A stretch of 64,000 nucleotides of DNA from Rhynchopus sp. YZ270_cl-10 (GCA_964035575.1 OZ037891.1:496001-560000), one strand, 5' to 3'; shown: positions 50,189 to 60,445, counted from the stretch's first letter. Notes: generated by a model from the letters alone, not told the origin. Translations and numbers: made by a program.

Positions 50189-50883
50189 ACAAACAATAGC
50201 ACAAAAAAAAAAAAGAAGATTTGTTCCTTTTTTTGGGGGTGAAATCTTGAGTGCAAAACCCATCTCTTCGGCGAACAATTTCCGATATTGGTCATACTCA
50301 ATATTGGCAATGCCAACAAACAAAATTGGCTATTTTCTTTTTCTTTTATTATTATTATTGTTTCCCCTGCAAGGTTTTCACGAAAGCGACAAACCACATC
50401 ACCCATCCCCTTCCTCTTCCTTCTCCCCATCCTCTAATTTTGTTTTTTACTGCCCCCATTTTTTAAAAAATGACGATGTTTTTCTTTTTCTCCCGCCCTT
50501 TTGGAGGGCAAATCACCAGATTTTGCCTGAAATTTTGTGAAGTTTGGTGGTATTTAAACCAAACTCCATCAAATTTCCGGCAAAATCAGGCAAAGCAACG
50601 CCCGCTTGCGACCTGAATCGATTTATCAAAATCCATTGAAACAAAAAGGGAAATTAGGAAAATAGCAAAAAAAAAAAAAAAGAAAAGAAAAGACGACACG
50701 CAGGGAGGGAAAAGAGAGAAAGTTACCCCATGGCATATCCATACGTACACAATACACGACACAGAAAAGAAAATTACTGAAAAAAAAAAACCAAAAAAAA
50801 AAAAAGGGTGAAAACACAGTTTGGTGCTATCTGCACTATTCTTATCCTTTTTTTTTCTGGACAAAAAAATAAAATGAAATCCG

Positions 50884-50948
50884 ATAGTGGAGCTCATCCT
50901 CGGGTGACTACACCAATACAAAAAAAAAACCCCCAAGTTTTCAAAAAT
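50884..50948 (+). repeat. dispersed repeat family R4, copy 5
   Basis: TAGTGGAGCTCATCCTCGGG, TGACTACACCAATACA, an A/C run, then AAGTTTTC. Confidence 0.65.
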
Positions 50949-51140
50949 ACGAGGGGGAAAAAAAAAAATGAATTTGAGCTGGTTGAGGTGCCTTCGTACA
51001 ACCTCACCTCACCCCCCCACCCACACCCACCACCCTCCCACCTTCCTCCCACCCAATGTGATTTTTTTGTTCTCACTACACTAAGTAAGAGAAGGCAATA
51101 TAAACGGTCTTTTTTTTTTCTTGAGAAGAAAAAAAACGCA

Positions 51141-51196
51141 TATAGTGGAGCACACTCTAGGGTGGCTACACTAATACAACCAAGCTTTCAAAAAAA
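51141..51196 (+). repeat. dispersed repeat family R4, copy 6
   Basis: TAGTGGAGCACACTCTAGGG, TGGCTACACTAATACAACCA, AGCTTTC; almost identical to 29655-29712. Confidence 0.75.
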
Positions 51197-51456
51197 CGCA
51201 AATAAAACGGGGGGAGGTAAGTGTGAGAGGGATAAGGTTGGAGAAAAAAAAATGCATTTTTTTTTTTCTTTCTGACTGCGGCCGAGAAAAGGGGAGGGGA
51301 AAGAGTTGAGCGATGATGAACACAAAAAAAAGGAGGGGGGTTTTTTTATTTATTTATTTGCTAAGATGGGAACATTCTTTTGTTGATCCCTTTATCGATT
51401 TATTGAATGCATCTGTTGAAATACTATTTATTTTCTGTGATTTCATCCAGACTGGA

Positions 51457-51520
51457 GGTGGCTGGCATCGTACAGTGGGTCAGTCGGAGGTGTGCCTGCA
51501 TCAATAATTTTACTTTTTCC
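51457..51520 (+). repeat. dispersed repeat family R3, copy 3
   Basis: GGCATCGTACAGTGGGTCAG, TCGGAGGTGTGCCTGCATCA, then a T-rich tail. Confidence 0.7.
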
Positions 51521-51814
51521 TCCCTCCCAAATACTCACTTCCAACCCACCCACCCCACCACAGAGCACCAACCCAACGGGGCGCTGGCTAGATACACATT
51601 GTGAATGTGTGTTGGGGGGGGACACACCACAAACACCCTCCCCCCTTTCTCCCAAACCATACCCAACCTGACCCCCCTTTTTTTTTATCAAAGTATTTTA
51701 CTTCTCAGAAGCGGGGTTTTTTTTAAAAAAAACCTCTTCTTCTTTTCCCTCTTTTCCCTCTTTTCCGTTTTCTATCTTTTATTCGCTCAAAACATCCTCT
51801 CTCAAGGTAACACC

Positions 51815-52321
51815 ATGCCTCCTATAGACGCCTTTCCGATGCAGACAAAGGAATGGAAGGAGCCTTTGTTTGGGTGTGCTGAGAAGGGTGTGTGTTTCGA
51901 GGCGTTGTTGTGTCAGCCGTGTATGTTCGCAAGGCTGTATGGGGCAGTGGAGGGGGATGCGGATGTGATGGGGTGGGGGGTGTGTGTAGGGCTTGCTGTG
52001 CTTGGGGTCTTTGTAGGACCGTGTGTTTGCTCGATTCTCAATTTCTCCCTTCGTGATCGGATTCGTCTTGAGCATGGTATTAAAGGGTCGCTTTCAAATG
52101 ATGTCGTTGTTTCCCTCTGCTGTACTCCCTGCGCCGCCGCACAGCTGCACACAGAGCTCTCCCAAGAAGGCATGTCCCCTGGCAGATTGTGCAGTTCAGG
52201 TGTCAAAGCAGCGTTAACCCAACCCCAACTCCAACCCCAACCCCAACCCGCCTATGCAGTTCTCGATGAAGGAGAAGTCGAGATGCAGCCTCCCATCGAA
52301 CCAATATTGGAGGTGACATAA
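51815..52321 (+). CDS. PLAC8-family cysteine-rich membrane-associated protein
   Basis: Single exon of 168 residues. The PLAC8 domain (about 18-115) shows Cys-Phe-Glu-Ala-Leu-Leu-Cys-Gln-Pro-Cys near its start, a hydrophobic middle segment rich in Gly and Val (about 48-70) that could lie in or on a membrane, and the second signature Cys-Cys-Thr-Pro-Cys-Ala-Ala-Ala-Gln (about 107). Plant and fungal members include cadmium-resistance and cell-number-regulator proteins, linked to metal efflux or calcium flux at the plasma membrane. The role here is unknown. The C-terminus has a Gln-Pro repeat coded by a CAACCC run at 52220-52247, then an acidic tail. Confidence 0.8.
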   Translation: MPPIDAFPMQTKEWKEPLFGCAEKGVCFEALLCQPCMFARLYGAVEGDADVMGWGVCVGLAVLGVFVGPCVCSILNFSLRDRIRLEHGIKGSLSNDVVVSLCCTPCAAAQLHTELSQEGMSPGRLCSSGVKAALTQPQLQPQPQPAYAVLDEGEVEMQPPIEPILEVT

Positions 52322-52716
52322 AACCGATGATTTTTTTTTTGGGGGGGGAGGGGTGGGTTGTTACTCTTGTTGCATATTTTTGGGGGGTATTTTATTTTGC
52401 ATTGATTTATGAAAATCTGCGCTAGTCTTTAAAAGTTTATTTTTTTTTGTTCTTTTCAATTCTTCCTTCAATCACCTCTTTTTTACTTTTTGCTAAACAT
52501 GTCAAAAAAAGCAAGGGTACATTTTTTGCACCCTCTTTGCATTCTTTTTGTTTCGCTAAGAAAAGAATGTATATGAATTAATTCCTTCAAGTCTTCTCAA
52601 TCCTCAAAAAAAAGGTTGCCACCCCTTGGGTCGCCTAATGGATCTCTAAGGGTTAAAAGGCAGCTATCTGAGTACAAAAAAACACCCTTTTTTCTAGACA
52701 TAAAGGTACACACAAT
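52322..52716. other. intergenic, with an R5 copy
   Basis: AT-rich and T-run-rich; only the R5 copy at 52515-52595 stands out. Confidence 0.6.
52515..52595 (+). repeat. dispersed repeat family R5, copy 5 (diverged)
   Basis: GGGTACATTTTTTGCACCCT, then a changed middle, then GTATATGAATTAATTCCTTC. Confidence 0.5.
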
Positions 52717-54199
52717 ATGTCCGCCACGATGTATAAGGCGTGGACGCAAGCGTACAGCAGCATCGTCTCCCCCATCACAAGCACACGCTTCATGGAGAAG
52801 GGGCAGCTGACACCCGAGGAGTTCGTTGCTGCAGGGGACACACTGATTGCGGCGTGCCCGAGCTGGAAGTGGATGGGGTGCGAGGACGGGCAGGAGGGCG
52901 TGCACAAGCAGATGCCACGCAACAAGCGGTACTTGGTGATGGCTGGGGCGCGGTGTGAGAAGCGTGCGTCGGACCTGACGCAGGACGCGGGAGGTGAGGA
53001 GGACGTTGACGATGGATGGACAGCAACACACATTGACCACAAGGTCGTGAAGGAAGAAGACGCCTTTGACATGGGCGAGGCACAGCCCTCTATGAAGGAC
53101 GACGACATTGAAGAAGACGAAGACGACATCCCCGACATGGACATGGACATGGATGGCCCCGGTATTGCGGATGATGACGAAGACCCGGCGGCAGTCATCA
53201 CGGACACAGTCGTGCCGGCACGCAAATACGACCTTCACATTCTCTACGACAACTACCACTACACGCCACGGGTCTACCTCAAAGGGTATGGAAAAAAAGA
53301 GGGGTTCTTTAGTTTTGAAACCTGTCTTGGGAGAAAAATGAATTCAAAAAAAAACGCGAGCAAATGGGTGCAAGGTTCCGCCAAACACTCTACTGCAGAA
53401 AGGCCACAGCAGTCGATATAACACACAAAACACCTACAGATATGATGAAAAAGGCGAGCTCCTCTCGAACGAGTCCATGCACGAAGACATCTACCACGAC
53501 TACGCAGACAAGACAGCGACAATAGAGACCCACCCTTACACAAGTATGAGACGGTAATTCTGTATTAAAAAAAGGCCACCAAATTGACGAATGAAATACC
53601 TAAAATCTGCCTTTGGAATACTGTATGCATATTGCCCATATTACACCCATCCACAGACTCGAGCATGGTGAGCATCCACCCCTGCCGGCATGCGGAGACC
53701 ATGAAGAGAATGATCGACAGGCTGAAGGAGGCGCACGACTACAAGGCGGCTGAGGAGGCAGCAGGTGAGGGGCAGTTCGGCGTCAGCCCAGACGTCTCGC
53801 TCTTCCTCTTCCTTAAGGTGTGTTTTCTTACCCAAAAAATGGGGCCCTTTTTTTCAGACTGTTCTTTGCTTTGAGAAAAAATGGACCACTTTTTCCGTTT
53901 ATTTATTTATAGCACAGAGAGGCTCTTAGTTCATTATAAACTTTTCTATTTTTTTGTTTAGTGTTGTGACACACAGATACAGCATATACTGTGAGTCAAG
54001 CCCCTCCCGAACAAAAGGGCGGATAGAAATAGATGGCGCTTATTTTTGTTAGGTCCGACCTTTTTTTTCTGGGCGTGTCATTCGCGACTCACTGTACTAA
54101 AACAGCAATACCAAATAACACCACCCTCCTAAACAGTTCATCTCCTCAGTGATCCCTACAGTGGACTACGACTTCACGTCTTCGGTTGATTTGAAATAG
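52717..54199 (+). CDS. ATG3: Atg3, E2-like enzyme for Atg8 lipidation
   Basis: Four exons: 52717-53285, 53440-53543, 53657-53817 and 54137-54199, frame kept, 298 residues, close to the usual 310. The start has the Atg3 signature (Gly-Gln-Leu-Thr-Pro-Glu-Glu-Phe-Val-Ala-Ala-Gly-Asp, then Cys-Pro-Ser-Trp-Lys-Trp). An acidic flexible region (about 85-160) follows, as in known Atg3, where it binds Atg7 and Atg12. Then come Tyr-Asp-Leu-His-Ile-Leu-Tyr-Asp and Thr-Pro-Arg-Val-Tyr-Leu, and a segment with Met-His-Glu-Asp-Ile-Tyr-His-Asp-Tyr. The active-site cysteine lies in Ser-Ile-His-Pro-Cys-Arg-His-Ala-Glu in exon 3. The C-terminus (Phe-Ile-Ser-Ser-Val-Ile-Pro-Thr-Val-Asp-Tyr-Asp) also matches. 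It transfers Atg8 to phosphatidylethanolamine on the growing autophagosome, so this organism should have at least part of macroautophagy. Confidence 0.93.
53911..53950 (+). repeat. dispersed repeat family R1, copy 11 (intronic, diverged)
   Basis: AGCACAGAGAGGCTCTTAGT then TCATTATAAACTTTTC, in the last intron of the Atg3 gene. Confidence 0.55.
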
Positions 54200-54370
54200 T
54201 ATGCACATCTGCTGCAATGTGGGATGTGTGTGAATGAAGTAGCAATTGTGATACATACAAAATAAAAAAATAAGCAAAAAAAAAAAATTCAAAATCTAGC
54301 CTAATTCTTCCCCCCTTTTTTTTTTGTTGTGTATGTGCGTGCAACTCGAGTTATTTTTTTTTGTTGTGTT

Positions 54371-54460
54371 CAAGGTGACTAACACGAGAGGAGTAATCTA
54401 ATCAGACTAACACGAGAGGCTTAGGGTCATCTTATAAACTTTTTTTTTTTTTTTTTTTTT
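54371..54460 (+). repeat. dispersed repeat family R1, copy 12 (double)
   Basis: A partial copy (AAGGTGACTAACACGAGAGG) followed at once by AATCTAATCAGACTAACACG and AGAGGCTTAGGGTCATCTTA, then a long T run. Confidence 0.7.
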
Positions 54461-54688
54461 TTGGTTTTTTTTTTTTGTGAGAAAGCTGTTTTTTTGCTTT
54501 GGTAGATAATACGTGAGTGTGGAAAGGGATTCTCCATAAGCAAAATTGCTCAAACATTGTTTGATTGGGAGGTGTGGAGACTGAGGAGAGAGAGAGAAAA
54601 AAAAGAAACGTGCATTTGATTCCAGAGCAACCCATCAACCCACTTTCCTAAAACCATTTTTTCAAAATAGAAAGAGGGGGGGGTTATT

Positions 54689-54786
54689 TATTCACAAAAT
54701 GGATATAGGACTGCATGGTTTGGTGTCCACCCCATCGTACACTGTTCACGAGAGAGGCTTTGTATTTCAAGTCAACTTTTTTTTTT
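54689..54786 (+). repeat. dispersed repeat family R2, copy 8
   Basis: ACAAAATGGATATAGGACTG, CATGGTTTGGTGTCCACCCC, then the GTACACTGTTCACGAGAG and TTTCAAGTCAACTTTT end. The GTACAGCCGG part is missing. Confidence 0.7.
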
Positions 54787-55287
54787 GCATCTAGAACGAA
54801 AAAATGGGGGTTTGAAGGCGAGTGAATGGGGATAGTGAACGAAATACATTATGTGTAAAGGAGTATGGGGGAGGAAACCGCATGCTGCTGTATTTTTTTC
54901 AAAAAAAAAAAAAGCTGGGCACATTGTGCATGGAGTTGCATTTGGTAAAGTGTGTAATAAATATTCTGTGTTGATATTTTTATTATTCACAATACATTCC
55001 CACTGACTGCCGTAAAGAGGAAACCTATTTTAGGCCAAAAAAAGCGAATTTTTAAAAACGAATTTTTATTTTCCCCCCAAAAAAAGTCAAATCTATCCTG
55101 CCTCGCCCAATTGTTTTAAGGTAATAGATGAACACAGAACCAAAGAGCCTGGTGTTTATTATTTTCTCCCCACAAAGTTTTCTTGTGGCAACAACCCCCC
55201 TTATTCTTCCCGTCCAAGTTTTCTTCCTCCTTTTTTTTCTTTTTCTTTTTTTGCGTGAGCAACCTTTCTCGCGAGAAAAAAAATAAT

Positions 55288-55347
55288 GTAGTGGAGCTCC
55301 TCCTCTGGGTGGTCTACACACAATGCAACCAAAGTTTTCTAAAAAAA
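55288..55347 (+). repeat. dispersed repeat family R4, copy 7
   Basis: GTAGTGGAGCTCCTCCTCTG, GGTGGTCTACACACAATGCA, ACCAAAGTTTTC. Confidence 0.65.
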
Positions 55348-55404
55348 AATAATAATACAAAAAACAAACAAACTACCTCACCTTTTTCGTGTTGTGCTTT
55401 TATC

Positions 55405-55469
55405 TGGATGGCTGGCATCGTACAGTGAGTCAGTCGGAGGTGCCTGCATCAACAACCTATTCTTTTTTG
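55405..55469 (+). repeat. dispersed repeat family R3, copy 4
   Basis: GGCATCGTACAGTGAGTCAG, TCGGAGGTGCCTGCATCAAC, then a T-rich tail. Confidence 0.7.
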
Positions 55470-56216
55470 TGGGGCACAGAACGCTTTCGTCCGATCCTTA
55501 CCCCTCTGAAACCCCCCCATCTTCTGCCACTTCTTTTTGTGGAAATAGACCGAAAAAATGCGTTTTTTTCCTCCCCCCTTTTTTTTTCCCGCTTCCCCAG
55601 TAGGGAACAGGACAAAAAAAAAAAAACAAAACAAAAAGTCGGATACAAATACACCCCAGAAAACAACAACAACAACAACACCAACAACGCCAAAAATACG
55701 ATACAAGAAACATCGGGGGGGGAGTTAAAAAAAAAACTAAGGTGGATTTTTTGGGATCTACTTTTAGGAGGTCCTTTTAGGGGGTTTTTTTACCGCCACC
55801 GATGTTTTGTTGTATGACTAAAATAAAACAAAACAAGCAACGAGTAGAACGGGGCAACAACAAAAAAGGAGGAGGGGAGGGGCCATTTCTTTTGTTTACT
55901 GTCTCCCGCTCTGGGGCATATTCATAGTGTCAGTTTCTCAGAAGCAGTCCTTTGCGAGAGAAAAAAATTTGCTCCGCATGAGCGGAGCTGGTGGTGCATA
56001 ATTCGATCCTCTTGGTGCTCTTTCTCTTTGTTCTTCCCGAAGTTTCGTTCCTTTCGAGAGACTCAACAACGGTCGCGCAATGCTGGGGGTCTGGACACGT
56101 AAACGGTACATCCCAGGCTCAGTATGTGAAACATTTACGTTTTTTGACACTCTGCATTTCTTGTTGTGTTTACCTCTGCATCAGATACCTACCACCCACC
56201 CTCGCCAAACAACACA

Positions 56217-57002
56217 ATGAAGGCAGCCCTGCTGTGTCTTGCGTCTCTCTGTGCCACAGTGGTGGCACAGCACAGTACTCCGGCGCTTTCCATGGGGTGC
56301 AGGCTTGCATGTGGGACGGGTGTGCCGCATGGTTGGAGCGGAAGCGACGAGGGACCAAGTGGCTGCCACCGATGCATCTGCGACAACGGGGATTTGATGT
56401 GTCTGAGTGCGGTGAGTGGAGTGCTGCCCCCGTGCAACCTGCCTGCGTGTGGTGCGACGTGCACGCTTGCGTGCCCGAATGAGGTGGTGCCGCACGGATG
56501 GAGTGGAAGCGACATGGGGTCGAACAACTGCAACACGTGCACGTGTGCACACGGTGTGCTGTCGTGTACACAGAACACATGCACTGCACCGACAGCGTGT
56601 GCGGCGAAGATGGACTGTGCACTGCAATGCGGGACGTCTGTTGCACACGGGTGGTCGGGGATGAACGAAGGCCCACACGAGTGCCACCGGTGCATCTGCG
56701 ACAACGGTGACCTGATGTGTCTGCAGAGCGTGGGCGGGGTGGCGCCAGTGTGCGACAACGCACCAACGTGCGAGGACCTGTTTGTGTGCTACGGCATGCC
56801 GTCGTGCGACCAGTACGACCCGAACGCAGCGACCTTCGGTCAGAGCGAGTGCTCCGTTCTTGACCACATAAGCTGGATCGGACTCGAGGTGTGGCTGTAC
56901 AACTGCCTTGATGACACGGACGACTCATGCGACCCCAACAACGGAGGGACGAACTGCCCTGCCTGCTGCCACGAGCACCGGCACCTAGCACCTAGTAAAT
57001 GA
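56217..57002 (+). CDS. secreted cysteine-rich protein with three VWC/pacifastin-like repeats
   Basis: Single exon of 261 residues with a clear signal peptide (about 1-18, cleaved after Val-Val-Ala). Three modules of about 38 residues follow (roughly 25-63, 77-115, 130-170). Each has a pair of cysteines, then His-Gly-Trp-Ser-Gly, an acidic residue, a Cys-x-x-Cys-x-Cys and a closing Cys. Modules 1 and 3 share His-Arg-Cys-Ile-Cys-Asp-Asn-Gly-Asp-Leu-Met-Cys and are more alike than either is to module 2. The pattern resembles short von Willebrand C or pacifastin modules, which are extracellular binding or protease-inhibitor folds. The C-terminal 85 residues are acidic with eight or more further Cys and no repeat. 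Secreted or lysosomal location is a sound inference; target unknown. Confidence 0.75.
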   Translation: MKAALLCLASLCATVVAQHSTPALSMGCRLACGTGVPHGWSGSDEGPSGCHRCICDNGDLMCLSAVSGVLPPCNLPACGATCTLACPNEVVPHGWSGSDMGSNNCNTCTCAHGVLSCTQNTCTAPTACAAKMDCALQCGTSVAHGWSGMNEGPHECHRCICDNGDLMCLQSVGGVAPVCDNAPTCEDLFVCYGMPSCDQYDPNAATFGQSECSVLDHISWIGLEVWLYNCLDDTDDSCDPNNGGTNCPACCHEHRHLAPSK

Positions 57003-57133
57003 ACTCTTATGATCTTTGCTGGAAGAGGTGACAGCATCTTTGTTCACCTTTAAACTTATATTATCTCCCATCACCCCTTCAAAGTTGTACATTGTGATAT
57101 GACGTGCCCCCGGCACGACATTCATCTTTCAAA

Positions 57134-57598
57134 ATGCTTTTTTCCCCTTTTAAGTTTACATTTCTACAGCGTAGTGTTTCGACCACGTACGTCTTGCCTG
57201 TGGTACGCACACCTGTACGACAGGAGAGGCAACTGACAACACACGGGCGCGGGATCACCCGCTTTGCTCTGTGTCTTGCCGGCCTTCTCTTTGTTGTTGT
57301 CTTTATTTTTATTTTTTTACGTTCCTTTTTTCCACTCTCAAAGCACAACGTTGTCACAACACTCTGTGCATTTGACACCATTGCCTTTTATAATTATTAT
57401 CCATTTCATTCACGTGGCACCCACCCCACAGCTATGAAAGAAAGCCATCCTCCCCACAGCATATTTGCATCTCCTTTCCTCTGCCACTTTTTTGTTTTCG
57501 GAACCCGACGTGAACACAACCACGGCGGAGGCCAACACCCCCAGCTACCCCTCCCTGGAGAACACAAGGACTGGAGTCTTGGTTATTTGAGAATTTAA
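57134..57598 (+). CDS. possible small membrane protein (weak)
   Basis: An open frame of 154 residues starting at an ATG in the gap between the Cys-rich protein and the aminopeptidase genes. The first 40 residues are basic and hydroxylated, then a strong hydrophobic segment (about 45-66) could span a membrane. The rest is His- and Pro-rich and looks non-conserved. Part of the minus strand is open too, and no family is visible. It may be chance or an untranslated leader of the aminopeptidase gene. Confidence 0.25.
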   Translation: MLFSPFKFTFLQRSVSTTYVLPVVRTPVRQERQLTTHGRGITRFALCLAGLLFVVVFIFIFLRSFFPLSKHNVVTTLCAFDTIAFYNYYPFHSRGTHPTAMKESHPPHSIFASPFLCHFFVFGTRREHNHGGGQHPQLPLPGEHKDWSLGYLRI

Positions 57599-57620
57599 CT
57601 TAAACACAACAACTGATTTC

Positions 57621-57651
57621 CAGAAGGGGCTTTCAAGTCAACTTTTTTTTT
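57621..57651 (+). repeat. dispersed repeat family R2, copy 9 (3' end only)
   Basis: CAGAAGGGGCTTTCAAGTCA then ACTTTTTTTT, about 95 bp upstream of the aminopeptidase start. Confidence 0.5.
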
Positions 57652-57745
57652 CGCCTATCTACCAGGGCATTTTTCATGACTTTCCACCACTCTTCTAAAC
57701 CAACGACCTCCACCACCCCACCCCTACAGCACGTCACACACGACG

Positions 57746-59586
57746 ATGAACCCTTTGGTCCTCCCACAGAGGCAGAGGGCACTGCGTCGCTGTGCTGTGC
57801 GCCACCAGCGTCGTCGCTGCATTGTGGTCGTCCCGCAGTCCTCCTCCTCCTCCTCCCTGCTCGCCAGCGCAGCACCACGGCAGGTAGTGCAATGCAGAAT
57901 CGGGCAGCCCACACACCACACCCACCCGCACCTGATCAACGCTGGCGAGCTCACCCCCGGGGTGCCTGCTACCGAGTACGCAGCACGGCGAGAGGCGTTC
58001 TTCACAGAGCTGCCTCGCGACTCATTGGTGGTTGTCCCCGCATATGACAGAAAGATCATGTCACACGACATTCCATGGCCGTTCCGACAGGCCAGCGACT
58101 TCCTCTTCCTCACCGGCTGTCACGAACCGGGCACTGCAGCGGTCTTTGTAAAGACACAGGCAGGGGTCTGCGAATGGTATCTGTTTGTTGCCCCTAAGAC
58201 CCCACTTGCTGAGAAATGGGACGGCATCCAGACCGGGGTGACAAATGCGTACTCGTATTTCAATCCTTCCGCTGCCTTTGCTGTCGCAGACTTTGCTGCG
58301 CGACTGGGCGAGCTCTTTGCAAAGAACCAGGCCCCATTCGAGCACACCACATACATAAAGAACCCTGCAGACTCGCATGGACCGTATGCCACTGCACTCC
58401 GCCGTCTTTGCGATCATAAGGTGGAAGAGGTTAAAAGCTTTCGCGGAAAATTTCGGGTTATGGACATCAAACGGGAGGTGCAGGTCAAGATGCACATCAG
58501 AAGCGCGGAGATCACGAAGCACGCATTCTCTGAGGCAATGATCCGAGCGGTTCCTGGCACCAGCGAGGCAGAGGTCTACCGCATTATGGAGAATGAAGTA
58601 CGCAAGCACGGCGCCGACTGGCTTGCATACCCCCCCGTCATCGCAGGAGGCGACCGAGGACTCTCCCTCCACTACGTACAAAACCAGCAAATCCTGAACG
58701 ACGGAGACCTTCTCTTAGTCGACGCAGGCGCAGAATACAACCAACACCCAACAGACGTGACACGAACCTGGCCTGTCTCCGGTACATTCACCAAACCACA
58801 GCGTCTCCTCTACAACGCAGTGCTGGACATACAGCGACAACTCCTTGACGCAATAAAGGTGGGTACCACCTTGGACAGCCTCCAGACCCTCACCATCCAC
58901 CTGACTGCGGCAGAACTCCTCAGAATAGGTGTCTTCAAAGGCTCGACGCAGTCCCTTCTCGCATCCGGTTGGGTGACCACAGTGTTCCCGCATGCATTCG
59001 GGCACTTCATGGGCATGGACATCCACGAGCCCATCCCACCCAACATGAAGAAATTCGTTGCAGGCCATATGCACACCATCGAGCCAGGCATCTACCTTCC
59101 ACACCATCCAGAGATTCCGATAGAGTTTAGAGGGCTCTGTGTACGGATTGAGGACAACGTATTGATTGGGGTATGCAAAGGGTTTTTGGGTTGTGTCAAG
59201 CGGGGTGTGATGGTAACTAAATTCAAGTTTATTTTTTGGTTAAGAAGATACGGCTGAGATCTACTAACGTTTGTAGATAAGGGAAGGGCTAAGCATGAGG
59301 GACTTAGGTTTATCACATAAACTTTTGTGGCAAGAGAAACACTGTAGAATCAGTTCACAGATTTTCTCTTCAGCGTCTTTAGTGATTCTTATGAAGATCG
59401 TCGCAGAGAGGAGTCCCTCCCATCACCCACAGGCGTTTGCACTATCAACTTCACTTTTTATGTTTGAAACCACATTATCAAAAACAGGAACACGAAAACC
59501 TTATCACAACTGCGGACATACCAAAGGAAATTGACGAGATCGAAGCTCTGATCGCCGAGGGGAGGGCACGTCTCAATTCTATATAA
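57746..59586 (+). CDS. Xaa-Pro aminopeptidase, mitochondrial XPNPEP3/Icp55 type (M24B)
   Basis: Two exons, 57746-59170 and 59488-59586, phase 0, 507 residues. The first 50 residues are Arg-, Ser- and Ala-rich without acidic residues, like a mitochondrial presequence. Next comes Gln-Pro-Thr-His-His-Thr-His-Pro-His-Leu, then Gly-Glu-Leu-Thr-Pro-Gly, as at the start of mature XPNPEP3. The pita-bread catalytic domain has its metal ligands in order: Asp in Leu-Val-Asp-Ala-Gly and in Asp-Val-Thr-Arg-Thr, His in Phe-Gly-His-Phe-Met-Gly-Met-Asp-Ile-His, Glu in Ile-Glu-Pro-Gly and in Arg-Ile-Glu-Asp-Asn. The short last exon adds Thr-Ala-Asp-Ile-Pro-Lys-Glu-Ile, the usual C-terminus. It removes an N-terminal residue before proline, or, like yeast Icp55, trims proteins after presequence cleavage. 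The intron contains R1 and R6 pieces. Confidence 0.9.
59281..59330 (+). repeat. dispersed repeat family R1, copy 13 (intronic, diverged)
   Basis: GGGCTAAGCATGAGGGACTT then AGGTTTATCACATAAACTTT, in the aminopeptidase gene intron. Confidence 0.55.
59429..59460 (+). repeat. dispersed repeat family R6, copy 7 (tail only, intronic)
   Basis: ACAGGCGTTTGCACTATCAA then CTTCACTTTTTA, about 30 bases before the acceptor of the last aminopeptidase exon. Confidence 0.6.
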
Positions 59587-59620
59587 GGGAACTCCATAAC
59601 GAGAAAGCCTTTTTTTTTAT

Positions 59621-59680
59621 TATGAGGTGACTAAGCACGAGAGGCTTAGGGTCATCTTATAAACTTTTCTATTATTTCTC
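59621..59680 (+). repeat. dispersed repeat family R1, copy 14 (full)
   Basis: GAGGTGACTAAGCACGAGAG, GCTTAGGGTCATCTTATAAA, CTTTTC; just downstream of the aminopeptidase stop. Confidence 0.75.
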
Positions 59681-59819
59681 CAAAAAAAAATCTAACAAAA
59701 CGATCGCCCAAACCGAAAAATCCAACTCTTGATACGTTTTACGTACAAATACCCCCTCCTCATCCTCCTCAACCTCCTCCCCCCTTTTTTTTGACCAACT
59801 TCTCAAACGTCAAAACACC

Positions 59820-60445
59820 CATTTCTTTTTCCCCTCCACTCCTTCTCGCGTCGTAGATGCAACGTTGTCTTATCAGTTCCTCTTGTTGCGCAGATGTCGC
59901 ATTGGTCACAACCTCTTTTTGTTGATGCACCTTTGGTGCCTTGGAGAAGCACTACGGAAAGGCTGTCACCAGTCATGTACTTTTTTTGGTAGTATTTTTT
60001 GGCATCCGTGTTGAGCATGTGGCCCCAGCAGTACACCTGCGGCAACCATCAAACAGGTCCATACTGTTTTCCCCTACACGCGTCCATCACGGTGAACATA
60101 TATTTTTGTCATGTCTTGAAACGCTTCCTCTACCTTTCGGCTCTTCGCGGTCTTCGGTGCTCCCAGCACACTGCGTCGTACATGAACACACCCGTGACGT
60201 GGTGCAAATCTTGTTGGGTTCAAGGTTGCCATTTTCGTCATGCACCATCGCCGTGTCCATCGTCAAACGTCTCTTCGGGTTTATGTGTTGGGGTTCTTTC
60301 AAATATAGTAAGGTAGGCTTTCCAAGGCCGTGTGGTACGGTTTGGTCGGTATTTAGCTTCTGCACAAAAATCTACTTCTGCTGTTGGGGGGTGGTGTTGC
60401 GGAGCATGGTTGGGTGAGTGAACGACGTGACACTTTCCGTGCGTA
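59820..60445 (-). other. decayed coding block, probably element-derived
   Basis: On the minus strand two open stretches, about 60087-60365 and 59803-60045, have protein-like composition, including a Cys-Asp-Gln-Cys-Asp-Ile-Cys motif in the second. They are in different frames and I know no family. The outer end (60375-60445) has an inverted copy at 49104-49190, which suggests a mobile origin. Nothing else is seen between the aminopeptidase and thiol-reductase genes. Confidence 0.35.

Larger units (their letters stand above)
45103..51814. other. 6.7 kb gene-poor, repeat-rich region
   Basis: No gene I can support. It holds a minus-strand tRNA-like R6 copy, two R3, two R1 and three R4 copies, two well-defined non-autonomous DNA elements and an inverted copy of a block also present near 60.4 kb. 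Between them are A and T runs; A-rich tracts such as 45540-45655 give false poly-Phe and poly-Lys frames. Confidence 0.55.
54200..56216. other. repeat-rich intergenic region
   Basis: No supported gene. One copy each of R1, R2, R4 and R3, and homopolymer runs. The last 230 bases before the next ATG are less AT-rich and may be a 5' untranslated region, possibly with an intron ending at CATCAG (about 56185). Confidence 0.55.

Noticed and set aside
52220-52247. Telomere-like CAACCC run
   Set aside because: It is in frame within the PLAC8 gene and codes a Gln-Pro repeat; only four or five units.
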